This document shows, one piece after another, positions 1 through 6,581 of a stretch of DNA of 11,572 bases. The notes beneath the pieces were generated by a model. That model had not been told where the DNA came from, ran no database searches, and saw only the letters and a list, made by a program, of their open reading frames with translations. This DNA is from Gammaproteobacteria bacterium (GTDB lineage: Bacteria > Pseudomonadota > Gammaproteobacteria > Steroidobacterales > SZUA-146). The position numbers and the translations under genes are program-made. Numbering within the stretch: the first letter of the stretch is position 1; each line of letters opens with the position of its first letter. The stretch covers positions 1-11,572 of the forward strand of contig JABDLQ010000040.1 in assembly GCA_013002925.1 (NCBI GenBank). Direction: 5' to 3'.

Positions 1-329
1 TTCCCGCAACGCAGCGGGAGTATCATTCGGCGAAACGACCTGTTTTGGCGGAGGCTGTATGAAAGCTATCACTTCGTCTTTGCGAGCGCGAAGCGCGCGG
101 CAATCTCCCAACGTTGTGCTGCCCGAACTTATTGATGCCACAGAAGCCGGGCGGGGATTGCCGCACCCGCTTTGCGGGTTCGCAAAGACGAAGTGATAGT
201 TTTCACACACTCTCGGCCACGACCGGTCTTGGGTGGTTGCACCGGTAGTAGCACCCGCAGGTCATCGGCCCGCCCGTCTGGTGGCCGTGCAGGTGATAGA
301 TCTGTCATTAACTGAGTGGCCGGAGTCGG
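1..329. other. Left-end region without a convincing gene
   Basis: No gene can be called with confidence. Bases 1-60 are open in several frames. One plus-strand frame ends with a TGA at 60-62, exactly where the inverted repeat begins, so it could be the tail of a gene entering from the left. A minus-strand frame leaving the window is equally open (it includes PPPKQVVSPNDTPAALRE), so the direction cannot be decided. Bases 61-204 are the REP-like element listed separately. Bases 205-329 lie downstream of the diguanylate cyclase gene on minus. They contain two copies of ACCGGT (222-227 and 241-246) and no hairpin followed by a T-run, so no terminator for that gene is visible. Confidence 0.5.
61..204. 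repeat. REP-like long inverted repeat (two palindromic units head to head)
   Basis: The left arm (about 61-109) and right arm (about 153-204) are inverted copies of a roughly 45-50 base unit. Both share the outer block CTATCACTTCGTCTTTGCGA and an inner block reading GCAATC(T)CC in the left arm orientation. About 43 bases of unrelated sequence (110-152) separate them. Each arm carries its own small central hairpin: GCGC/GCGC around 86-96 on the left, and ACCCGC/GCGGGT (165-170 with 174-179) on the right. The stem bases differ between the arms but pairing is kept. Elements with the core TTTGCGAG...GCGGCAATC recur as dispersed palindromes in many bacterial genomes. That recollection, and the REP/BIME-like label, are from general knowledge rather than a search. 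The element sits directly at the end of a possible upstream reading frame. Confidence 0.8.
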
Positions 330-1532
330 TTAGAAGCTGGTCTTGGCGCCAAATGGGCCGACTACAATATTGGTTATCGTGGAGTCGCCTACCGGAAGTT
401 CATACTCCGAACTGGCTGAGTGGTCCTCGGCAATGACCCGGTTGCGGCCTCGATGTTTGGCCTCATATAGTGCGGCATCGGCACGATGCAGCGTATCTTC
501 AATAGACTCCCCCGGGTGGTACTGGCTTACACCTGCAGAGAGTGTTACGCGGAAGACCTCATCAAACGCCTCCTCTTCGGTTACTTTGCGAATCCGCTCA
601 GCACAGCGCATAGCTCCGGCAAGTGGCGTATCCGGCATGACGACAATAAATTCTTCACCGCCATAACGACCAAAAAAACGGCTACCCGAATCGGTGTCGA
701 CCAAATCCATACCGCGCAATGTACCGCGAATTCGCTCTGAAAATGCCATTAGCACGCGGTCACCCGACAGATGGCCATAGCGGTCGTTGATTAATTTGAA
801 ATGATCGAGATCGAGAATGCACAGTGAAAAGCACGACTTCGTTCGATCAGCCCGCGCTTTTTCGCGAACCAGGGCCTCCATGATGTACCGGCGATTATAA
901 GCCTGGGTAAGATCGTCGTGACTGGCGAGCTTGCCGATTTCTTCCAGTGCGGTGCTCAGCTCGTGATTTCGGCGTCGTAATTTTGCGCGTAACTCGCTCA
1001 CATGACCAGCAAACAACGTTGCCCACAAAAGCATTCCTGAAAGCACAATCAAGCGCAGGGCTTCGCGGGCAAGATCAAACCGAAATGGAAAAAAGAAATA
1101 GTCGATGGCGACGATAGTGCTAAAACCACACAGCGCAAACACGGACAGCTGGAACATTTGCCGGCGCCGCAGGCGAAACAGACCAAACATCATGATCATG
1201 ATGTAGACGCTGAGCAAAACCCCCCGGTTTTGTGCATCTGTAAACATCAGGAATAACATCCATGTGAGCGAGACCACAATCTGTGAAAACGAAAGGGACC
1301 GCTCCGCAAAGCGTTTATTCACGCCGGTGCGTATAATCAGATAAAAATAAATATTAGTGGCAACCAGGCCGGTTATGATGATTGGCAGCCAGTCTCGGGA
1401 AATAAAACTATGACCCGAAAACACCCCGTATAGCCCAACGCCCAACGCAAGCAGATAAGAGGCTGCTGCAATAAAAAAACGCTTCAGGATGATGACCTGA
1501 TCCGGGTCGTCTTTGGGAAAAATGCCGTACAT
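330..1532 (-). CDS. Membrane-bound diguanylate cyclase (GGDEF domain)
   Basis: This 400-residue protein should join two GTP molecules into cyclic di-GMP at the inner membrane. About six hydrophobic helices fill residues 17-175, without a recognisable named sensor domain. A charged, probably coiled linker (176-200) leads into a GGDEF domain starting with HDDLTQAYNRR (205-215). The magnesium/GTP region LDLDHFKLIND (240-250) and the active loop GGEEF (291-295) are intact, so the enzyme is probably active. RGMD (273-276) resembles the inhibitory product-binding RxxD site. It lies about nine residues further from GGEEF than usual because of a segment around 279-287. The ATG at 1532 is forced, since a stop lies in frame upstream with no other start between. 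The best ribosome site, AAGGAG (1553-1558), is unusually far away at 20 bases. The gene stands alone, 147 bases after the ATPase gene on the same strand. Confidence 0.93.
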   Translation of the reverse strand: MYGIFPKDDPDQVIILKRFFIAAASYLLALGVGLYGVFSGHSFISRDWLPIIITGLVATNIYFYLIIRTGVNKRFAERSLSFSQIVVSLTWMLFLMFTDAQNRGVLLSVYIMIMMFGLFRLRRRQMFQLSVFALCGFSTIVAIDYFFFPFRFDLAREALRLIVLSGMLLWATLFAGHVSELRAKLRRRNHELSTALEEIGKLASHDDLTQAYNRRYIMEALVREKARADRTKSCFSLCILDLDHFKLINDRYGHLSGDRVLMAFSERIRGTLRGMDLVDTDSGSRFFGRYGGEEFIVVMPDTPLAGAMRCAERIRKVTEEEAFDEVFRVTLSAGVSQYHPGESIEDTLHRADAALYEAKHRGRNRVIAEDHSASSEYELPVGDSTITNIVVGPFGAKTSF

Positions 1533-1665
1533 CGGGAAGTGCTGGCGAAAAGCTCCTTATTTGCCTTGTATGTAGCTTCCCACGTTTAAAATTTTCCAGT
1601 CGTGATCAATTTCTCATAACCCGCAATGCTCGGGGTAATTACTGACTGTTTTTGGTGCCGATAAA

Positions 1666-1683
1666 TTATGACAAACGTTTCAC
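1666..1683 (-). pseudogene. Possible stub of a lost NatB-like permease gene
   Basis: A GTG overlaps the stop codon of the ATPase gene in the translational-coupling arrangement GTGA. A GAAGG ribosome-site-like sequence lies a few bases upstream, and the frame reads M-K-R-L-S before a TAA. This is where the permease start is normally found for this ATPase family. The following 130 bases up to the next gene show no recognisable permease-like sequence. It may be the relic of a deleted partner gene, or simple coincidence. The reading is an inference from position only. Confidence 0.25.
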
Positions 1684-2411
1684 ATGAGACCTTCGGCGTT
1701 GCCAATGGCCTTTACAAATGCTTCTTCCAGGGTCTTGGAGTTAGTGCGTTCACGCAAAGTCTGAGGTGCCCCGGAGGCGGCGATTTCGCCTGCCCTGATG
1801 ATGACGACCTCATCACACAAAGCGGCGACTTCCTGCATGATATGACTGGAAAAAAGGACACACTTGCCATCGGTTTTCAACCGTCGAATGATGTCTCGAA
1901 GTGAACGCGTTGCCATAACATCGAGGCCATTTGTCGGCTCATCGAGCAGTATATTGTGGGGCTCATGTATCAGCGCCCTGGCAAGCGCTACCTTGGTGCG
2001 CTGGCCCTGTGAAAATCCTTTGGCACGCCGATCGATGAAACGGTTCATTTCGAGTAAATCGACGAGGTAGTCAATGCGCTTTGTCAGCGTGTTTTTGTCC
2101 AGCTGATACAACTTGCCGAAATAGACAATGTTTTCGTAAGCGGTCAAATTTGGATAGATGCCCGGATTGTGTGTAAAAACACCGATGCGCCCACGCGCAC
2201 GCAAAGGCTCTTTGGCTACATCGATACCGTCAATCAGCGCACTGCCGCTGTCTGCCTGCAAGATCGTGTAGAGCATGCGCAACGTGGTGGATTTACCCGC
2301 GCCATTGGGGCCCAGCAGGCCGGTTATCGCGCCATCCCGCGCCTGAAAGCTCACGCTCCTGACAGCTTTGACATCGCCAAACGATTTGCTGAGAGCCTGT
2401 ACTTCGATCAT
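1680..2411 (-). CDS. NatA-type ABC transporter ATP-binding protein
   Basis: This 243-residue nucleotide-binding subunit of an ABC exporter would hydrolyse ATP on the cytoplasmic face of the inner membrane. Visible motifs are Walker A GPNGAGKST (34-42), signature FSQGQ (133-137), Walker B ILLDEPTN (154-161) and the switch histidine in SSH (190). The region after Walker A reads GVFTHNPGIYPNLTAYENI, which fits the NatA branch (Na+ efflux or drug-export ATPases). The usual Q-loop glutamine is not obvious, and a histidine (81) stands there. The ATG overlaps the stop of the upstream hydrolase gene by four bases, so the two are almost certainly translated from one message. A NatB-like permease would be expected next but is missing; only a five-codon GTG frame overlaps the end of this gene. 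The substrate is unknown. natA is a plausible family name but is not assigned as a symbol. Confidence 0.92.
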   Translation of the reverse strand: MIEVQALSKSFGDVKAVRSVSFQARDGAITGLLGPNGAGKSTTLRMLYTILQADSGSALIDGIDVAKEPLRARGRIGVFTHNPGIYPNLTAYENIVYFGKLYQLDKNTLTKRIDYLVDLLEMNRFIDRRAKGFSQGQRTKVALARALIHEPHNILLDEPTNGLDVMATRSLRDIIRRLKTDGKCVLFSSHIMQEVAALCDEVVIIRAGEIAASGAPQTLRERTNSKTLEEAFVKAIGNAEGLM

Positions 2412-3988
2412 GGTTCCGGCCCGGAGTAGCTGGTGAAAAAGGGTGCAGCATGCTGGGTGTCGAGACAGCCAGTATCAAGACCCGGAGGGTCCAGATCAGC
2501 AATGAATGCGGCCATCAGGCGCGGCATGCAGCCGACGTGCGCCTGTCCATGACCCTGACCATCAATGACGATATGTTCCGCGTTACCCAGGTAGTCACTG
2601 ACCATCTCGCCGTAGCTGGCCGGTGTGACCGGATCAGCTTCGCCGGACAGCACCAGTACCGGAGCATTGCTTGCAAAGGGTTGCCTGAAATTGGTATCAA
2701 CTGGTCCTCGCGGCCAGTCCTTGCAGGTGTCAATGAGCCCCTGATACGACCGGATGCCCATGTAGCTTTGTTCCAACAAATCCCGGTTAACGTCATAGCC
2801 TTCATAAAACGGCGTGTCCTCTGAACACACCACCGTATTGTGCATGCCATAAGCAAGCATATTATTGAGATTTTCAATCCCCAGCAGAGCCTGCGCCGCG
2901 ACAGGCAAATAGTTGCCGTTAAATGCCGCGTCAATCATAAGCGGTAACAACGAGACCGTGTCGGGCGAATAGCTCATCAGGCGTACAGCGATGTGCAGAT
3001 GTTCATGCGAAACGACGGACTCCACCGGTTCACCGGAGATCGGATCGGGGTGGGACACTGTGGGAGGGTCACTCCGCAACCTGTTCTGTAATTCTGTAAA
3101 TTTGTTTTTTATGTCGCCAAATGCAGTGGTGCAGGGGACATCCTCCGCGCACCGCGAAAACACCTGGTCAAGAGCGTGTTGTGCGTTAATGGCAATATCG
3201 GGTCCCAGGGGCATAGTGACCGGCACGACACCGTCCAGAATGACCGAGCGTACCTGTTGCGGGTATCTGCGCAAATAGTGTTGGGCGACCCGGGTACCGT
3301 ACGAGATGCCATACAAATCCAGTTGTGGGTAACCAAACGCCTGACGTAGACGTTCCAGATCCTCAACTGCAATACTCGTTGTGTAGTACCGGGCTCCGTC
3401 TCCCAGGGCGGCCAGGCACTCCCGGGTAAATGCGGCAATGTCCTCCGGCGACCAGCTTTCCAGGTCATAATCGCGGCGATCTTCGGGCAACTCACATTGC
3501 TGCCGGTTCGATCTGCCGGTGCCGCGCTGGTCAACGAGAATAATGTCGCGTTCGCGGCGGATCAGTTCAAAGGCCTCGCGCATGCTCACATAGGCTTCCG
3601 TGGAAGCCTGGCCGGGACCACCGGCAATGTAGGTAAATGCACTGACAGCCGGAGTGCGTGTGAGCGCGGGAACTCTTGCAACGTAAAGGTCTATCGAGGT
3701 GCCGTCGGGTTCATCAGGATTTAATGGCGCCGCCAGGGTGCCGCACTCGGCTTTGATTTTGCGAAACCCGCCAAAGCCTTCCAGCCGGCACGGTGTCAAC
3801 GTGAGTGCGGATGTTTCAGGGGCGCTGGATGCGGAGATTGGCACGAGAGTTGCGCCACCTGCGAGAAGCACCGTCATCACCAGCAGGATTGGGTAGCTGT
3901 TTTTCGATGTCTTGATGGGGGCGATCCTTGCGCTTAAAGCCGCCAAGTCTACACCACTGGCTTCGCAGTGGTTGCCTTGGAGGGGCAT
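2408..3988 (-). CDS. Secreted TAP-like alpha/beta hydrolase (probable peptidase)
   Basis: The product, up to 526 residues, belongs to the alpha/beta-hydrolase group that includes tripeptidyl aminopeptidases and proline iminopeptidase-like enzymes, which release short peptides or single residues from peptide N-termini. GGPG (123-126) forms the expected oxyanion loop, DQRGTGRS (153-160) is the typical following block, and GISYG (227-231) holds the nucleophile Ser229. Asp452 in EADPVTP and His480 in GQGH complete the triad. A C-terminal TAP-like segment is present. A hydrophobic stretch (33-50) followed by ISASSAP looks like a signal peptide cleaved near residue 56, so it probably acts in the periplasm or outside. 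The start is uncertain: the ATG at 3988 has no good ribosome site and gives a long N-region. A TTG at residue 15 (3946) would give a more usual signal peptide. It is the first gene of a unit with the ABC ATPase. The true substrate cannot be read. Confidence 0.88.
   Translation of the reverse strand: MPLQGNHCEASGVDLAALSARIAPIKTSKNSYPILLVMTVLLAGGATLVPISASSAPETSALTLTPCRLEGFGGFRKIKAECGTLAAPLNPDEPDGTSIDLYVARVPALTRTPAVSAFTYIAGGPGQASTEAYVSMREAFELIRRERDIILVDQRGTGRSNRQQCELPEDRRDYDLESWSPEDIAAFTRECLAALGDGARYYTTSIAVEDLERLRQAFGYPQLDLYGISYGTRVAQHYLRRYPQQVRSVILDGVVPVTMPLGPDIAINAQHALDQVFSRCAEDVPCTTAFGDIKNKFTELQNRLRSDPPTVSHPDPISGEPVESVVSHEHLHIAVRLMSYSPDTVSLLPLMIDAAFNGNYLPVAAQALLGIENLNNMLAYGMHNTVVCSEDTPFYEGYDVNRDLLEQSYMGIRSYQGLIDTCKDWPRGPVDTNFRQPFASNAPVLVLSGEADPVTPASYGEMVSDYLGNAEHIVIDGQGHGQAHVGCMPRLMAAFIADLDPPGLDTGCLDTQHAAPFFTSYSGPEP
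3953..3972. repeat. Hairpin at the 5' end of the hydrolase gene
   Basis: ACCACTG and CAGTGGT form a perfect 7-base-pair stem around a GCTTCG loop. It lies just inside the longest version of the hydrolase frame, or in its leader if translation begins at the TTG at 3946. It also lies upstream of the mnmG promoter candidates. It could be an operator, an RNA structure near the hydrolase start, or chance. Confidence 0.4.
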
Positions 3989-4043
3989 TATTACAATACA
4001 ATGGAGCGAAAAACTGGCGATTATTTCACCATTTTTCTAGAAT
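3972..4043 (+). promoter_or_regulatory. Candidate mnmG promoter region
   Basis: Two plausible -10 elements precede mnmG. TACAAT occurs at 3992-3997 and again at 3997-4002, with TTGCCT (3972-3977) as a poorly spaced -35 (19 bases from the second copy). Further down, TAGAAT (4038-4043) has five of six consensus bases but only a weak -35 (TGGCGA, 4015-4020, 17-base spacing). No choice between them can be made by eye. The region also has to carry the hydrolase promoter in the opposite direction. Confidence 0.35.
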
Positions 4044-4054
4044 ATGCGGCCTCT

Positions 4055-4074
4055 GTGGCCCGGTGCCGGCCCAC
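4055..4074 (+). repeat. GC-rich imperfect palindrome in the mnmG leader
   Basis: GTGGCCCGG (4055-4063) and CCGGCCCAC (4066-4074) are inverted copies with one mismatch and a two-base centre. In RNA it would form a stable hairpin about 33 bases before the mnmG start, and in DNA it has the symmetry of a dimeric-repressor site. No function is known. Confidence 0.45.
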
Positions 4075-4107
4075 GAACAGTATTTCAATCGACAGTGGAC
4101 TTCGAAG

Positions 4108-5982
4108 ATGTCAGGCAAACAATCTACTTATGATGTCATCGTGGTCGGTGGCGGACATGCCGGAACTGAAGCCGGCCTGGCTGCGGCCCGAATGGGTGCC
4201 CGCACACTGTTATTGACCCAGAACATCGAAACCCTCGGACAGATGAGCTGTAACCCGGCGATCGGGGGCATCGGTAAAGGCCATTTGACCAAAGAAATTG
4301 ATGCGCTCGGGGGCGCAATGGCGCGTGCGGCAGATCTGGCTGGTATTCAGTTTCGCACGCTCAATGCCAGCAAAGGTGCGGCCGTCAGGGCGACACGCGC
4401 CCAGGCGGATCGTTCGTTATATCGTCAGGCAATTCGGCACATGCTGGAAAGTGCCCCGAACCTGACGATTTTCCAGCAAAGTGTTGAAGACCTGCTGGTT
4501 AGTGGTGATCGCGTAAACGGCGTGATTACGCAAATGGGATTAAAGTTCAATGCCCCGTGTGTGGTGCTGACAGTGGGCACTTTTCTCGGTGGACAGATTC
4601 ATATTGGACAGCGTAATTATTCGGGCGGCCGGGCGGGCGACCCGGCGTCGGTAGGTCTGGCAGCCAGATTACGGGAGATGCCATTCAACGTCGCTCGTTT
4701 AAAAACCGGCACACCACCTCGACTCGATGGGCGCACCATTGATTTTACAAATCTGGTGGAACAGCCCGGCGATGTACCCACGCCGGTGTTTTCCTACATG
4801 GGCAGCGCGGCCGATCACCCTCGCCAGGTTTCCTGTTATCTGACAGCTACCAATGAACGAACGCATGACATTATTCGCAAAGCGATTCCCGATTCGCCGA
4901 TGTTCACCGGCGCAATCGATGGCGTTGGTCCACGATATTGCCCGTCAGTCGAAGATAAAATTGTGCGCTTCGCTGATAAGAGTTCCCACCAGATTTTTGT
5001 TGAACCCGAGGGTTTGACGGTCAGTGAATATTACCCAAACGGTATTTCCACGAGCCTGCCGTATGAAGCACAACTGGAGTTTGTGCACAGCATTCGCGGT
5101 TTCGAAAACGTGCATATAACCCGGCCAGGCTATGCAATCGAATATGATTTTTTTGATCCACGTGGTCTGCAGCACACGCTGGAAACGCGATATGTTGGCG
5201 GTTTGTTTTTCGCCGGGCAAATAAACGGCACTACCGGCTATGAAGAAGCAGCGGCGCAGGGGTTGCTCGCCGGCATTAATGCAGCGTTACAGGTTGCCGG
5301 TAAAGACAGCTGGTATCCGCGTCGCGATGAAGCATACATCGGCGTACTGGTGGATGATCTCGTGACCCAGGGAACCCAGGAGCCTTACCGCATGTTCACG
5401 AGCCGTGCCGAGTATCGTTTATTGCTGCGGGAGGACAACGCGGACCTGCGCTTGACAGCGACCGGTCGTGAACTGGGTGTCGTGGATGATCAAAGGTGGC
5501 AGGCGTTCCAGACCAAGCGCGACGCAATTGAAAAAGAATCCGCGCGTCTCAGGGGGCTGACAATCCATCCGGAACAGATGAGCGCTGAACTTGCGACAAC
5601 ATTGCTTGGTGCGCCGTTAACACGCGAATGCAAGGCGTTTGATCTGCTCAGGCGTCCGGAAGTGGGTTATGAGACACTGTTGCAAATACCGGGCACTGGT
5701 GACGCGGTCAGTGATCCACGGGTGGCAGAGCAAATTGAAATTCAGGCGCGCTATGCCGGGTATATATCCCGCCAGAAAACCGAGATTGCACGTCACCGCA
5801 AAAACGAGACCCTGAAGATTCCCGAAGCGCTTGATTATCAGCGCGTGACAGGGCTGTCAAATGAAGCGCGTCAAAAACTTGGCGACATTCGGCCACGCAC
5901 ACTGGGGCAGGCCAGCCGCATCGCGGGAATAACACCGGCCGCCATTTCATTGCTGCTCGTTCATCTTAAAAAAACCGCCTGA
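4108..5982 (+). CDS. mnmG: tRNA uridine-5-carboxymethylaminomethyl(34) synthesis enzyme MnmG
   Basis: MnmG (GidA) works with the GTPase MnmE and uses FAD, NADH and methylene-tetrahydrofolate to install the carboxymethylaminomethyl group on wobble uridine 34 of several tRNAs in the cytoplasm. The 624-residue length matches the family (about 630). The N-terminus YDVIVVGGGHAGTEAG holds the FAD-binding glycines (14-16, 19). Both conserved cysteines are present: Cys48 in QMSCNPAIGG and Cys278 in GPRYCPSVEDK. The C-terminal helical domain that contacts MnmE and tRNA is complete. The ATG at 4108 was chosen because homology starts there; the upstream open frame back to 3928 encodes nothing family-like. 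The ribosome site is weak. The gene is divergent from the hydrolase and separated from mnmE and rsmG, its common neighbours in proteobacteria, neither of which is in the window. Confidence 0.98.
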   Translation: MSGKQSTYDVIVVGGGHAGTEAGLAAARMGARTLLLTQNIETLGQMSCNPAIGGIGKGHLTKEIDALGGAMARAADLAGIQFRTLNASKGAAVRATRAQADRSLYRQAIRHMLESAPNLTIFQQSVEDLLVSGDRVNGVITQMGLKFNAPCVVLTVGTFLGGQIHIGQRNYSGGRAGDPASVGLAARLREMPFNVARLKTGTPPRLDGRTIDFTNLVEQPGDVPTPVFSYMGSAADHPRQVSCYLTATNERTHDIIRKAIPDSPMFTGAIDGVGPRYCPSVEDKIVRFADKSSHQIFVEPEGLTVSEYYPNGISTSLPYEAQLEFVHSIRGFENVHITRPGYAIEYDFFDPRGLQHTLETRYVGGLFFAGQINGTTGYEEAAAQGLLAGINAALQVAGKDSWYPRRDEAYIGVLVDDLVTQGTQEPYRMFTSRAEYRLLLREDNADLRLTATGRELGVVDDQRWQAFQTKRDAIEKESARLRGLTIHPEQMSAELATTLLGAPLTRECKAFDLLRRPEVGYETLLQIPGTGDAVSDPRVAEQIEIQARYAGYISRQKTEIARHRKNETLKIPEALDYQRVTGLSNEARQKLGDIRPRTLGQASRIAGITPAAISLLLVHLKKTA

Positions 5983-6116
5983 CCAGCCTGCAGGAGGCGC
6001 GTCTGTCAGCATGGTTTCGACCACCTGTTTTGTGGCGCTGCAGCATCATTCACGATTTCATCGACGGGGTTGGAACCATTCTTGAATGGTTGGCCGGATG
6101 GTTGGCACGTGCATGA
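5970..6116 (+). CDS. Doubtful short hydrophobic open frame after mnmG
   Basis: A reading frame with no ATG or GTG start runs across the mnmG stop and ends at TGA 6114-6116. Its possible starts are a CTG at 5979 that overlaps the mnmG stop as CTGA, or a TTG at 6030. The distal part includes SIIHDFIDGVGTILEWLAGW, a stretch that could form one membrane helix. The amino-acid make-up looks more protein-like than random intergenic sequence. It loosely recalls the first helix of small TRAP-transporter permeases, which would make it a decayed fragment; this is speculation. An overlapping ATG frame at 6011 preceded by AGGAGG encodes 24 residues with no recognisable character. Confidence 0.2.
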   Translation, partial: KNRLTSLQEARLSAWFRPPVLWRCSIIHDFIDGVGTILEWLAGWLARA

Positions 6117-6267
6117 ATTGCTTGAAATATCGTTACACAGCCTGCCGAAAGATGTACAATTGCTCCACTGAACTGGCCACGGTGATGTTGTTAAAGCGTC
6201 GATAGTTAATTCAGTGTTTTATTAAAGTAAGTCGACGCAGGTTGGCTGTTTTTTTGACGAGGATCGT
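5983..6267. other. mnmG-csp intergenic region
   Basis: These 285 bases hold no firm gene. From left to right they contain the doubtful frame described separately, a 7-base-pair hairpin AACCATT-CTTG-AATGGTT (6074-6091) that has no T-run and so is at best a weak terminator for mnmG, and three GGTTGG copies (6068, 6088 and 6100). They end with the csp promoter and its leader of roughly 100 bases. Confidence 0.6.
6132..6160 (+). promoter_or_regulatory. Candidate sigma-70 promoter of the cold-shock gene
   Basis: GTTACA (6132-6137, four of six consensus bases) and TACAAT (6155-6160, five of six) are separated by the ideal 17 bases. Transcription would begin near 6167, giving a 5' leader of about 100 bases. 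Long structured leaders are typical of cold-induced csp messages in enterobacteria. No clear cold-box sequence was recognised, so cold induction is not shown. Confidence 0.5.
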
Positions 6268-6477
6268 ATGTCTGAACAAATTACGGGGACCGTTAAGTGG
6301 TTCAATGATGAAAAGGGTTTTGGGTTTATAGAACGTGAAGGGGGCAAAGACGTTTTTGTACATTTTAGCGCTATCGTTGGAGATGGCCGGCGCACCTTGA
6401 GTGAGGGCCAGCAGGTCTCGATGAAAGTAACTCAGGGTCAGAAAGGACCACAAGCGGAAGAAGTCACGCCGCTTTGA
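6268..6477 (+). CDS. CspA-family cold-shock protein
   Basis: This 69-residue single cold-shock domain protein binds single-stranded RNA and DNA in the cytoplasm and acts as an RNA chaperone. The length and sequence are typical: TGTVKWFNDEKGFGFI opens the domain, with the RNA-binding motifs RNP1 (KGFGFI, 16-21) and RNP2 (VFVHF, 29-33). It ends with the usual QGQKGPQAEEVTPL. The ribosome site GAGG (6259-6262) lies five bases before the ATG. It has its own candidate promoter and a strong terminator 45 bases after the stop, so it is probably a single-gene transcript. Paralogues differ in whether they respond to cold, stationary phase or neither. The sequence does not say which this is, so no cspA/C/D/E letter is given. 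Confidence 0.96.
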   Translation: MSEQITGTVKWFNDEKGFGFIEREGGKDVFVHFSAIVGDGRRTLSEGQQVSMKVTQGQKGPQAEEVTPL

Positions 6478-6522
6478 CCTCAGGATTCGGAACGTAAGTC
6501 CGTGAAACCTGATCTTTGACAG

Positions 6523-6556
6523 AGGCCGAGCCCCGGGGGTTCGGCCTTTGTCGTTT
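6523..6556 (+). terminator. Intrinsic terminator of the csp gene
   Basis: AGGCCGAGCCCC pairs with GGGGTTCGGCCT (one G-U pair), giving a very stable GC-rich stem with a short loop. It is followed by the T-rich TTTGTCGTTT. It begins 45 bases after the csp stop. It also rules out a start for the next gene inside this stretch. Confidence 0.8.
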
Positions 6557-6581
6557 GGCAACAGGGAAACGGGGTGTTGCG

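Noticed and set aside
1..204. CRISPR or integration site at the left end
   Set aside because: There is a single inverted pair rather than regularly spaced direct repeats, and no tRNA end or integrase is present.
233..436. Plus-strand frame opposite the end of the diguanylate cyclase gene
   Set aside because: It has a composition typical of an antisense shadow and resembles no known protein.
1621..1645. Terminator after the ABC ATPase gene
   Set aside because: ACCC/GGGT around the CCCCGAGCATTGCGGG stretch gives only a 4-base stem with no T-run.
2991..3724. Several open frames opposite or beside the hydrolase gene
   Set aside because: They are other-frame readings of a well-supported gene, with no ribosome sites or family features.
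3928..4107. Upstream extension of the mnmG frame (59-60 extra residues)
   Set aside because: The extra residues are not MnmG-like. The family N-terminus begins at the ATG at 4108, and the extension would overlap the divergent hydrolase start.
6516..6581. Longer acetyltransferase start at a TTG
   Set aside because: This stretch contains the csp terminator hairpin and encodes no GNAT-like sequence.
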